Below, in pieces: positions 52,583 to 62,827 of a stretch of DNA of 64,000 bases (position 1 is the stretch's first letter; each line of letters begins with the position of its first letter). Origin of the DNA: Pyropia yezoensis (Eukaryota > Rhodophyta > Bangiophyceae > Bangiales > Bangiaceae); the NCBI GenBank assembly GCA_009829735.1, contig CM020620.1, positions 26,010,951 to 26,074,950 on the forward strand. The letters run 5' to 3'. Both the position numbers and the translations under genes were made by a program. The notes beneath the pieces are model-generated. The model ran no database searches, had not been told where the DNA came from, and saw nothing but the letters and a program-made list of their open reading frames with translations.

Positions 52583-52945
52583 TGTAGCACAATAGGTATC
52601 CGCTGCACGTCCACTCTCAGGAAACACTTACGACGGGGGATCGGCACCAACGTCACCGGGAGGCCAAGGTTGCTGTCCTTGGAGCGCAAGCCACGGGACC
52701 AAGATGGGAGCCCAAATGGGAGCGGTTTGTTGTTCTACCTTGGCCGGCAGTGGATTCGCCACCGGCCCCCTCGTTGTAAACCCTCGGAGACACTACTCAC
52801 TACTCTCCACCCCAAGATGCAAGTCCCTCTGGTCATACGTAACTGATAGATACCGTGACCAGTACGGACTCCCAAATTGACAGTTAAGGGTCAGAAGTAG
52901 CCCCCCTAATATTAGGGTCACAATACGGTCAACCATATTGCTACA
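52583..52945 (-). repeat. 3' LTR of family A copy 2 (363 bp)
   Basis: It is the same length and orientation as 2693-3055. A purine tract (minus strand TCTAAAGGGGGGATA, 52946-52960) abuts its right edge, showing that the element interior lies to the right. The insertion point is inside the family B antisense ORF relic. Confidence 0.9.
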
Positions 52946-53534
52946 TATCCCCCCTTTAGATTCGGCCCGTCCTCGGGTCGAGTTGCATTCGGGTTTCCGA
53001 ATGTAAGTGGGTCGCGTGACCGTTTACCAGTCGGGTGGGGCTTTGCGCCCTGTCGCGACAGACACCCCTTTTCGAGGTTGTATGAGGGGGGTGCCCCCCT
53101 TTGTGTGGTACACACACGATCCGTTTTCCGGACCGTTAAATTCCCGATGCGGGTTTCTGTTCACGACCCCCCTTTCCGAGGGGTGATGCAAGCGGATCCG
53201 CCACCAGGCGTCTGGTGGTAGGGGGGCCCCTCTCCTGTGGACGATTGAGTGGGGGGCGGGGGCTGCCCACGTTGCGTGGGGGCGGTTGGGGGTGACCTCC
53301 CTTGAGTACCCCGTGTGGGGGGGGCGTGGCCCCGATCCAGGTGCCTGTGCGGAGCGCCCTCGTAGCTCGGCTGGCGCGGGTCGTACCGCGCTGCCGTATC
53401 GCTCGTGCTGAGCTGTGCGGTTACAAGCGCGGGTGCCCGCGCTTCCCTGGCTCGTCCGCGCGAGCGTTCCTTGTACCAGGTCGAGCCGGCTGCGACTTTT
53501 CTGCGCGGGGCGCCCCTGCTACCCCGGCTCCACT
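52946..53534. other. Family A interior between 3' LTR and antisense ORF
   Basis: It holds the polypurine tract at its left edge, then about 575 bp with no gene. By analogy with the B layout it should contain the promoter and leader of the antisense ORF; I see no definite TATA box. Confidence 0.5.
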
Positions 53535-55836
53535 ATGTCGGACCCCCAGGTACCCGGGGGCGAGGACGACCTCCTGCTTGAGGAGGAGGAGGTGATGCAG
53601 GGCGACGTTCCCGTCTCTGCCACCGCTGCCGAGTGCTTCTTGGCGAGCTCGTTGGAGGACGAAGGCGACCGGGTGACCGTTCGCGTGGCCCCGGAAGGCG
53701 CGCCTGGCGGATTGTCGTCCGTGTGCAGCGGCACGACGGCTCCGTCGGGTGGCGGTCAACCGCGTATAGCGGCTGCGTCTACTCCCACTCCTCCGGCGAC
53801 CTGGATGGCTCCTGTCGCCGGTGCCGGCGCGGCTCTACCCCAAGACGGCGCAGCTGGCGTGTCGGACGGTCGTGGCGGCACCCCGGCCGGGACGGTGGGT
53901 CAAGACGGTGCGGGTGCCCGCCCGGTTGGTGGTGTGTCCGTGGCGGCGGGTAACGGGTCTACCCCTTCCGTCCCCGTGGAGCCCACGTCGGGCCCGGATG
54001 GCGGCGATGCTCTGCCCGCGGTGCCGCGGGCGATTGGTGGTCAAGACGTGGCTTCCCCGATGGCGGTGGACTCCGGGAGCTACTCCGGGCGGGCGCCCGC
54101 CCTTCTTCTTCCTCCTCGGCCCCGTGCACCTCTGGCACCGGCCCATCTGCCGGTGGGGCATCCCCTGGCGCCCCCGACTCTTCCTGGTCCTGCCCGGGTT
54201 GCCCCGTTGGGTGGCGGCGTCGCCTCTGCGGCCGGTCAACCTGCCATGTCGATGTCCGACTTGGTGGCTCGGGTTTGAGGCATGACTGTGCGGGAGTCGA
54301 TGGAGTCCGCTGGGCGGATGCGGGTGGACATCCACCAGCCGCGTCTCCCTGGAGAGACCTCCCGGCGCGTCAAGGTGGACCCGAGTTGGGAGCGGAAGTT
54401 GGTGCGGCTGGTCAACCAGCCGAACGCGGTCCGGGTGGAACACCATTGGATCCTGAGTCAGCCGGACGACCGGCATGCGCAGCTCTGGCGCACCCGGGTG
54501 GGGCGGGGTGAGGTCTACCTCGACTCCGCCTTCGGGGTATGCGACTTGATTGCCCCCGCGTTGCCGCGGGAGGTTGAATACCTGGCTAGTGCTCGGGGGG
54601 TTGCGGCGGCGGCGGAGCCGGTGGCGTTTGGGGAGACGGTGGGCGATACCGGCCGGTATCCCGGCTTTGAGTACTTCCCGGGGGTATCCCCGTATCTGAC
54701 GTTGACGGCTCCCTACCCGCCTATGGCGGGGTTAAAGTCGGCGTCCAGCTGGCGGCGCAACCATGGTGTCATGGCGGATGCGTTCCGCACCGATATAACG
54801 TGTGCGTTGCAGACCGGCAACGGTCGTGCGCCGGTATACACTCCTGTGCGCCCGCCTCTGCGGCAGGAGGGGTGGGAATCCGCCCCTGCTTTCCGGTTTG
54901 ACACCGGCTCCTGCCTCCGATACTTCGGGAGTGTGTTGTGTAGAGGTTTTACGTACCTTAGGCGCCTAGCACCCAGAACACACAGAGAAACGACCCACAA
55001 AGAACGCGGGGAGACCGGAGAGAGACAGAACCGCCGACCGCCTGGCTGGTTCACGCGGGGATCTGCGACCAGGACGACAGTGTTCAAGCACACGCAAGTC
55101 TGTTTTTTTTCGAAGGGGGAAGCAACGCGCACCTCCACGCACACTCTTACCCTCTCTCACCCGCACCCAGCAACCCTCCAACCCGGGCCACGTGCGAGCC
55201 AATCAAAACCCTCCAACATGTCCGGAGGGCCCCCTCCCCCACGGATCATCCCTGCCAGCGGGGCAGGAATCTCCAAGATACGGGGGAAGAGGAGCCCCGC
55301 CGGACATCAGTGCCAACACTCAAGATCTCCCCAATCTCACAATCACGCAAAATACACAATCAAAATCCAAACCCCAAATGCATCCCATCCCGGAATATTG
55401 ACCAATGGCCAATTCCGGTCAGGGGAAATTCCCATACACTGGAAATCCCAACATGGGCTCCAGAACCAATGGCGACCCGGTCCCATCTCCATAGGAGGGG
55501 ACCAATCGGAAGCCAGTAAAATCCTAAGGGGCCAAATCGGCCCCGTCCTCCTCACTAGGAAGGTGGGCACAGGGGTACGACGCGATCTCTTCGAGGACCC
55601 CCTACGTGGAGGGCCCATAGGGTCCCTACATGTTGGCCTCCCGGCCGGTCCACCCGTTGCAGGGGACCTTCACCCTCGAGGTTACCCTCGGGCAGGCGTC
55701 CAGGGGGTTGCGACCCGCGACCCAGACACTGAGGGAAACTCCCCCCCAGCGCCTAACGGGCGGTGGAGGCAATGCCACTTGGCAGCATGCCGTCCCCACC
55801 GCCGAGTGTACCCATCCCCACGGGAGGAGTGGATGA
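53535..55836 (+). pseudogene. Family A antisense accessory ORF, broken by stop and solo LTR
   Basis: It starts at an ATG at 53535 with an acidic start (SDPQVPGGEDDLLLEEEE) and a Gly/Pro/Ala-rich region. An in-frame TGA lies at 54276-54278. The next part resembles the family B antisense protein: LWRTRV, LPREVEYLASARG (compare DDEEVEDVQRAKA), GRYPGFEYF and LRYFGSVL (compare LDHFGSVML). Right after GSVL a solo LTR (54939-55630) interrupts it. Reading can be followed on the far side for about 65 codons to a stop at 55836. The C-terminal LREGLG/PYAPG part is not found. The homology is remote and should be treated as probable. Confidence 0.65.
54939..55630. repeat. Solo LTR of an additional family (E), duplication TGTTG
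   Basis: This 692-bp block begins TGTAGAGG and ends CCCTACA. It is flanked by TGTTG at 54934-54938 and 55631-55635. It matches none of the A, B or D LTRs by eye and has distinctly higher A content (CCAAT-rich, 55200-55520). TG...CA ends plus a 5-bp duplication identify a solo LTR. Confidence 0.85.
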
Positions 55837-56366
55837 CACTGGGTCAGCTCGGTCCCATGGTTTTCTCCCCTGGGGAGACAATCGTGTCCGTCCCCGTTGA
55901 ACGACAGGGGGGGGGCATGTGTGGAGACACCCCCCTCAAAACCACCACCTGAGGGGTGGGGGACGAAGCAAGGATAGGGCCTGTCGCCTCCCACGGCCCT
56001 GCCCGCACAGGGTGGGGCCGTGAGGGGACTGGCTCTCCTGGCGTAGCCGGGAGCGAGGGGTTTAGGGGCCTCTTGTGCACCCCCCGCTCGGCCCCTTGTC
56101 AGGGGGCTGAGGGATAGAAGAGGGCCGCCTGTCCACCCGAGAGGGGTGGATCGTAGCGAGGGGGGCGGCAACGGGTGCTCGCCGCGAGGACGGCCTCCGT
56201 CCCCACCACTCCCGCTACTCCTTCTCGCTGCCACCGGTCTGCGTGCGTCTCCCTCGCCCTCACCCTAAGGGTGGGGGTGGCATTCACACTCTTCCCCCCC
56301 CCCGTCCCCATTGGAGAGCTGTCAGTCATTGCTATCCCGTCGGGGCAGTTGGGCAACCCCGCTCCC
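55837..56366. other. Interval between the two antisense ORF relics
   Basis: It is GC-rich with C/G runs. If family C is a separate element, its 3' LTR must lie here or just to the left, but I could not define LTR ends. One frame across 55640-55952 reads a plausible peptide (EEWMTLGQLGPMVFSPGETIVSVPVE split over a frame change), which may be more of a decayed ORF. Confidence 0.35.
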
Positions 56367-58061
56367 ATGGGTGAGGGTGGCGGGTCCGCTTCCTCTCCGG
56401 CTCCTTCCTCCCCCCGTGGCCCTTCGGACACGGGGTTGCCACCCGCCTCTCCCGACGACGTCCCGATGGACGACGCCGGGAGTGGCCGGGGTGATGCCGG
56501 TCCGGCTTCGCCGGCCGAGGTACCTGTTCCGCCGTCGGCGGACTCACGGGGGCCGGGCTCCTTCGGGGAAGTCATCCCCTTTCACAAGGAGTGGCCCTAC
56601 CCTCACGCGCATCCCGGCGCGGTCACCGACCGGTGGGTTCAGGTGGATCCACGCCGCATGACGGGGGTGTGGACAACATTCCGCCATCTCTACCCGGACC
56701 TCTACGAGGTCCCGATTGGGACGCCGACGGACTACCCCGTGGTCCGCTTTGCGGAGGATTGGAAGCTCGCTCAGCAGCTGGATGATGCGTGCTCGCGCCC
56801 CCCGTCACCACCGGGGACAATGCCGGTCTTCGACCTGGCGTATTACCCGGGTCCGTTACCGGTCATTGGGCGACGCCCTCGCAATTACTTCCTACGCCAA
56901 GCGTTAACGGAGCATCGGCATCGTCGGCGCCATGGCATCTTCGCCTGCGCAGAGCAGCGGGAGGTAGAGTGCTTCTCCCACGGAGAGCGCCTCAAGTTGT
57001 ACCTGGTCATCCCCTCTTGGTGGAGCGACTACGAGGTTCCACGCGGCATGGCCGCGCGTATTGGCAACTTAGTTGCCGTGCGGGGGAGTCGGCTGATGGC
57101 CGACGGCCCGGACTCGGCGGCCAGAGCAGCTCTGAACGCCTGCTAGCTGGTGGAGGGAGCCGACGTCTTGCTGTCTTCGGGGTTGTACTACGGACATGCT
57201 TGGCTTGTTCCGATCCCCCTTCTGCGTGCTCTCCAAGAGAGCCCCATTGACGTGTTGTGTCAGGGTAACCCTGACTCCGCGGCGTACCTGCGTGCACTTC
57301 TCCATCTCATCGAGAAGGTCCATCAAAAGGCCTTGCCTTCTTTCCTGGGTCTTCCTCTTCGAGCTCGTGCATTGGTACGATGCGCGAAGTCTTTGTCCGC
57401 GGACGGTGTTCTCTTCTTGGAAGAGGGGTTGGGTCACGAGGAGCTACCCTACCCTCCGGGGTTGATGGCCGCCACGCGGGTGCCCAACCCGGAACCCCGA
57501 ATGGAGGAGAAGGGGCCTTGTCGCCCAGGGTTTGGCCAGGAGCGGTATGGCCTGTCTATGCGGCCAAACTCCCCGAGGGGGAGTCGTGCTCAAGGCGCGT
57601 CATCTTCTGGGCGTTCCTTTGGAGCGCCCCCTCGGGGGAATTATCCCCCCGGTGAGGAGGTTCGGTCGCCCAGCGGACGGCGGGCAACGGTCCCTGAGCC
57701 AGTGGCTTCCTTCCGTTGGGGCGGTCCGCCTTTGGCGTTGCCTCGACCTATCCCGGGTACTACCGTAGCGGCATTGGGGCGGGTCTTTGATCCACCCCCC
57801 CCATCCCTTGGGGATGCCGTCGAAGACTCCCTCGTCATGGGGCTATGTCGGGCCTACACGAGCCTGGCTAACGACATGGCGGCGATTGTCACCACACGTC
57901 GAGACTGGCGGGATATTCCGCCGGCGGCGTTGCCACTACTATCTCAGTCCGCGCTCTTCGAGCGCCTGGACCGAGAACTCGGGCGAGCTAGCATGGAAAA
58001 CATGTTGCAGATCCCGAGTTTGTCCCTCCGGGGCGCAGCCGAAGCCGCATACGGAGGTTGA
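56367..58061 (+). pseudogene. Family C antisense accessory ORF, one nonsense codon
   Basis: It starts at an ATG at 56367 (CCCATGGG) and would encode about 564 residues. A TAG at 57144-57146 interrupts it and the same frame continues. It aligns along its length with the family B antisense protein: GVWTTFRHLYP (B: RVWDRLREKYP), GTMPVF (B: GDLPTF), PSWWSDYEVPRG (B: PEWWPQVEVPYG), GSRLMADGPD (B: GSVMLTAGPD), LEEGLG (B: LREGLG) and LPYPPG (B: YPYAPG). Unlike B it lacks the long Arg/Ser tail. It ends 136 bases before the convergent pol stop at 58198, the same layout as in B. Confidence 0.8.
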
Positions 58062-58197
58062 GGACATGGCCCTCGATACCATGATGGGTCCCAGCTCTAT
58101 GGGCACCGGGGTTACTGATGCATTGTAGGGCGCCTCGTAGAGGCGTCTCACGTAGTAGTCTGTTTCGTTTACCGATTTCCCTGAGGGAGATAGTTTG

Positions 58198-60860
58198 TTA
58201 TCCTTCTTCTTCGATCCCCCCTTGGGGGAATAGTCGGGACACGTGGTCCCGTCCCTTGATGGGGAGCTTGTGCTTCCGGGCATACTTCAGGAGAGCTGCT
58301 CGAAGCACCCCCTTCTTGGGGTGCCAAGTATCCCCTTCGGGTCCGTGGCCAAACCAACGGACCCGGAAGTCCAAGTCGGGTTTCCCGTTGTCGTCTTCCA
58401 CCCATTGGTGGCCGACGATCTGCTCGAACACATCCTTCCCCGAGGTTTCCTCAGGGCACTCATTGAATGCGTCACGGGCTTCCCGCGCCTGCTTCCACAC
58501 TGGATCCCCTGCCTTAGGCGGGGGAGCGCGTGTGACATTGTCACTACTCTGGGTCTGTTCTCCCGTAGGGGTTTCAATGAGAAACCGTTGACCGTCAGTG
58601 CGTAGCACCATATATGGCCCCTTCGCCTTAGACGACAACTTGGTCCGCCCCTTAGTATAGGATTTCACATAAACCCAATCCCCTTGAGACATGGCCTCAT
58701 TGTCTTCTCGAATACCCGCGTCATAGACACGCTTGTAGGCCAGTTGCGCCTTATTCAAGTTCGTCCTAATCCTTGGGATGAGGTTGCGCAACTCTTTCAC
58801 GTATTGAACCGCCACCGAGTCGGCGTCGGGTTCCTCCGTGTCCACTGAGCGTACCTTAGGTAAACGTTCAATATTCGAGGCCTCCAATCGCCGAGGGCTT
58901 ACGAAGGTCAGTGGGGCAACCCCAGTACTCGAATGTACCTGCATATTATATGCAGTCGTCAGTAGGGACACATAGCGATCCCGTTCCCGTGGGTGCTCGG
59001 ACGAGTACGTCCGTAGCTGTCGCATAATCGTTTGTTATACCGTTCCACCTGACCATTGGTCTGGGGGTGATATGGGGTCGTGAAGTTGGTGGCGATCCCC
59101 AGGAGCCCCATGACTCCTTGGAAGTACACGGCAGCGAACTGAGGTCCGTTGTCCGTGAGCGTAGAATCCGGGATGCCGTAGGCAGCCACCCAATAGTCAA
59201 TGAATGCCGAAGCTACCCCAAGGGCAGTGGTCTCCGACAGTGGGACGGCCCTCACCAATTTGGTGAAGCGATCACACATTACCAGGAGCATGGTGTGACC
59301 ATTCTCCGTCTTCGGGAGCGGGCCCAACAAGCCCATCGCCACGGCTTGGAATGGCTCCCGCGCGGGGAACAGCTTCATAGGAGACGTGTGCCTCTTGTCC
59401 GTTATGCGATTCCGAGTGCATCCTGGGCAGTTATAAACATACCCGTATACGTCCGCCACTAGGGCGGGCCAGTAAAAATACTGCCGCATCGTACGATACA
59501 TCTTCCGAGAGCCCGGGTGACCCGCCGTGGGCGCGTCATGGTACATTTCCAGAACACGCTTTTGAAGCGACTCTGGAACGACCCATTGGTTGTTCCCCCT
59601 GAGGAGGGAATGGCGACACAGTACACCATCGTCATCTTCGAAGAAGAAGGCATGGCGTTGCCAACGGGCATCTTTCGGAGAGACCATACGCCCCTCCAAG
59701 CGACGCTGCTTGCAAAACTCATCCGAAGCCTGGGCCTCAATGAGCTCTCGGAGCGTAATCTTGCCGAGGCCCTTAGGGCTCTGGTCCGTAAGGGCCTTTG
59801 CTGACCTCGTCACCGCTAGAACGGGGATTTGATCATTCAGAGGCGTCTTATCCAAGCCATCCGTAGGAAGGCGCGATAGGGCATCAGCCACCTTGTGGTC
59901 CTTACCCGGCTTGTGCTTAATCTGGTACGAATATTCCGCCAAGCGGAGTCTCCAGCCCGTAAGGCGTCGATTGGGACTACTACTCGTCATCACCGAAGTG
60001 AGGGCGGAGTGGTCACAACGTACAAGAAATTCGGTCCCTTCCAAGAAGGAACGCAGGTAGGTCACAGACCATACGACCCCTAGGGCCTCAATTTCTGTGG
60101 CACAATAGTTCCGTTCCGCCGGGGATAAACCCCGACTAAAATACCCAACGGGGAGATACTCCCCGTCCTCTTGCTGCTGCAGCAAGGCACAGCCCAGTTG
60201 CTCATAGCTGGCATCCACCTCCACAATGTAATGGGCTCCCTCCCGAGGGATTGCCAAAATAGGAGGCTTCAGAAGACAGTCGTGGAGCTCCTCGAACGCC
60301 GCTTGAGTCTCCTCCGTAGGAGGAGGTAGTTCCTTGGCCAGATGCGTACTAGTCAGTATGTTCAGCGGCCGAGCAATACGGGCGAAATTGGGGACAAACC
60401 TTCGGTATACCCCGCACATGCCCAAAAAACTCTTCAGCTGCGTCTGCGTACGCGGATAATGTAGCCCCGTCAGGGCCTTGGTGTTCTTCTCATTCACGGC
60501 CACCCGCCCTGGGCGGATGACATGTCCCAGATATTCGACCTCCCTCTGGAAGAGGTGACACTTGGACGCCTTCAGCGATACGCCGTTCTCCTTGAGAAGG
60601 CTCAATACGTGCTCCAGGTGGTGCAGATGCTCCTCGTCCGAACGAGAGAAGACGATAACATCGTCTAGATATACTAGGCACGTCTGCCACTTCACGACGG
60701 CCAGGATAATATCCATGGCTCGTTGAAAAGTCGCTGGAGAATTGCAGAGCCCAAAGGGCAACCGCGTACATTGCCACGTGCCCTTATGGCACGTGAAGGC
60801 CGTAAAGTGCCTATCCTCTGGGGCAATTGGGATTTGCCAATATCCGGCGTTGCAATCTAG
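58198..60860 (-). pseudogene. pol: Pol of family C chromovirus, RT-RH-IN-chromodomain part
   Basis: It begins inside RT right at the DNA transposon junction (LDCNAGYWQIP). It continues with LPFGLCNSPATFQ, YLDD, RNase H (VEVDASYEQLG) and the integrase HHCC finger (HDAPTAGHPGS... CPGC). The integrase core reads LLGPLP, where the first Asp is replaced (VAMGLLGP against AMDILGP in B), then TDNGPQF and QVERYNK. A one-base frameshift lies just after the last motif, near 59025. The chromodomain follows (FEQIVGHQWVEDD... FRVRWFGHGPEGDTW), and pol ends at 58198. Confidence 0.9.
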
Positions 60861-62827
60861 TGTCTATTCTACCGTGGGCATCATTTGATGCCCTCGGCAT
60901 CAATTGCTGCCCATTTTCAACCTGTGTTTTGGGTGTGTTCCCGACCTCTCAGGGCAGTTTTGACTGCAGAATCGGACGCAGCGCCGTCTGTTTGACTTTG
61001 GGGGAACTCACGTGCGTCCTAGCCTGCTGAGAACTCGAGTGTCACGAGTTTTCCCGCGTGCGCCAACGGTCCTGCGGGCACACACGTTGTCCTCTCGGGG
61101 TGGACCGCTGCAGCCCCCCCCCGGCGGTCATTGGCCGTCCTGTCCCCGTCGCGGGTGTGTCCCGCCGCCCCCTCACCTTCCTCCCCCCCGCCGCCCTCCA
61201 TCCCACCCCACCCCCCTCCTTTTTTTTTCTCCGCCCACGACTCGTCGGCGCTTGGTGTTCCCGCTGGTGCCGTCGCCGCCGCCGCAGCCGCGCGGGCGTT
61301 GGGGCGACGGCCGGCGGCGCGACGGGCGCCGCGCGGACGGCCGCCCATCCCGCCGCCCCCCTTGGTCGCCGCCCCGGCGCGGTCGTTGCTCACGCCGGGC
61401 CGCATCTACCGCGGCGGGGGGGCGGTGTGCGTGGGGGGGGGGGGGGGCGGGCGGGGCGGCGGTGGGGATGCAGGTGGCGGCGGTGGGTGGGCGGGCGGGA
61501 GGGGCGGCAGGCAACAAGGGGGGGGGGGGGGGGGGGGGGGGGTCTCTACACGGTGCGTGGACGCGGTCGACGTGCGCGGGGGGGGTGGGGGGTGAGGGGA
61601 GGGGGGGGGGAAGGGCGGCGGCCGTCGTGGGCAGGCCGGTTTGGTCTACTGGCCGTCGGCCGCGGAGGCCGTGGAGGGGGGGTGGGGGGGGAGGTAGGGG
61701 GGGGTGGGGGTGGCGGTGGGGGTGGGGGGGGCAAGGCCACCGACGCGGCCACCCGCCGCCCGTGCACCCTTAGTCGCAGCGGCGCACCTGTCCCCGGCGC
61801 GGCAGGGGTTTTTCCTCCCGTGGCCTCGTCGGCTGGCCCCGGGGTGAGCGGGGGCACCCCCGCGTGGGCCCTCAGAGGGGGAGGGGATGGTACTGGCCGT
61901 GCCGCTAGACGCGGCTGCCGCGGCGCGCTCGCGGCTGCTGCTGCTCCAGCTGGAGCTGGCGCCGGCCAGAGGCAATGCCGGCAACGCGGCGGCGGCGGCG
62001 GCAGGCAGCTGGTGGCCAAGAGCGGCCGCCACATACCCCACCACGTCCGCGGCGGCAGTGCACGGCGGCCAGGGTAGGGGAGGGGCGGGGGGGGGGGGGG
62101 AAGGCGGAAGGTGAGAGGGATTCCAATCTTTTCAGCCCATGATGCGAATGGTGGGGGTGCTGGGGGGGTGCAAAACAGTTGAGCACACTTCCCAGGTGTG
62201 AGGGTCAGCGGGAAGGGTGGCGGGCCTTCGGCTGACCCGTCGACCGTCCTGTCCAGATATTCAATCAAGGATGCCCCGACCGCATCCTCTTTCCCTGCCA
62301 CGAGGCCCAGCTCGAGGATGCCACCAGACAGACAGGGGCGTGTCCGAAGTCATTTAGGGAGGGGGCCGACCTGGGCCTGTTGATGACGTTGGAGGGCGGG
62401 GCCAGACTCTCGAGAGTCCGCTCGTACGCAGGACTCCGGTGGCCTCTTCACAAGGACGAGAGCACCCTGGAATTGTCATGGAGGGAGTGATGGGGGGTCG
62501 CGTGTGCTCCCTTCGTGAAGCGTGATGCTGTCCATATCATTCTGTTGGCCTCCCTCGACCAGTCAAAACCCGCGCAAGAAGAGGAGATCGGAAGCAGAGG
62601 GCACGAAAAAGGTGCAAACATACTGAACCGTCAGCGAGCGCCGCGTCAATGTGCCCAGGACGCCTGCTACTGGCCAAAAACGGAAGAAGCGCTTCACATG
62701 TAGGCCTCCAGAATGCGATTTTCCTATGCAGGCGACCTAGAATCGGCGATCTTGGGGTCCCGGATCTCGGGCATCATTTGATGCCCAGCCGGGCATCATT
62801 TGATGCCCAGATCCGGTAGAGTAGACA
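60861..62827. mobile_element. Non-autonomous DNA transposon in family C RT (1967 bp)
   Basis: Terminal inverted repeats are TGTCTATTCTACCG (60861-60874) and its near-perfect complement at 62814-62827 (one mismatch in 14). Flanks are CTAG at 60857-60860 and 62828-62831. Because CTAG is a palindrome, a TA duplication with 15-bp repeats fits equally well. Just inside the ends are hairpins GGGCATCA-TT-TGATGCCC at 60876-60893, 62769-62786 and 62791-62808. The interior is G-rich, with a G25 run at 61518-61542, and shows no transposase. I cannot assign a superfamily. Confidence 0.85.

Noticed and set aside
54282..55952. A 556-codon open frame running from the family A antisense relic to 55952
   Set aside because: It reads straight through the 692-bp solo LTR, which has perfect target duplications, so the fused product is accidental.
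61012..62077. Open frames inside the DNA transposon
   Set aside because: They are Gly/Arg/Pro-only peptides from poly-G-rich DNA and carry no transposase motif on either strand.
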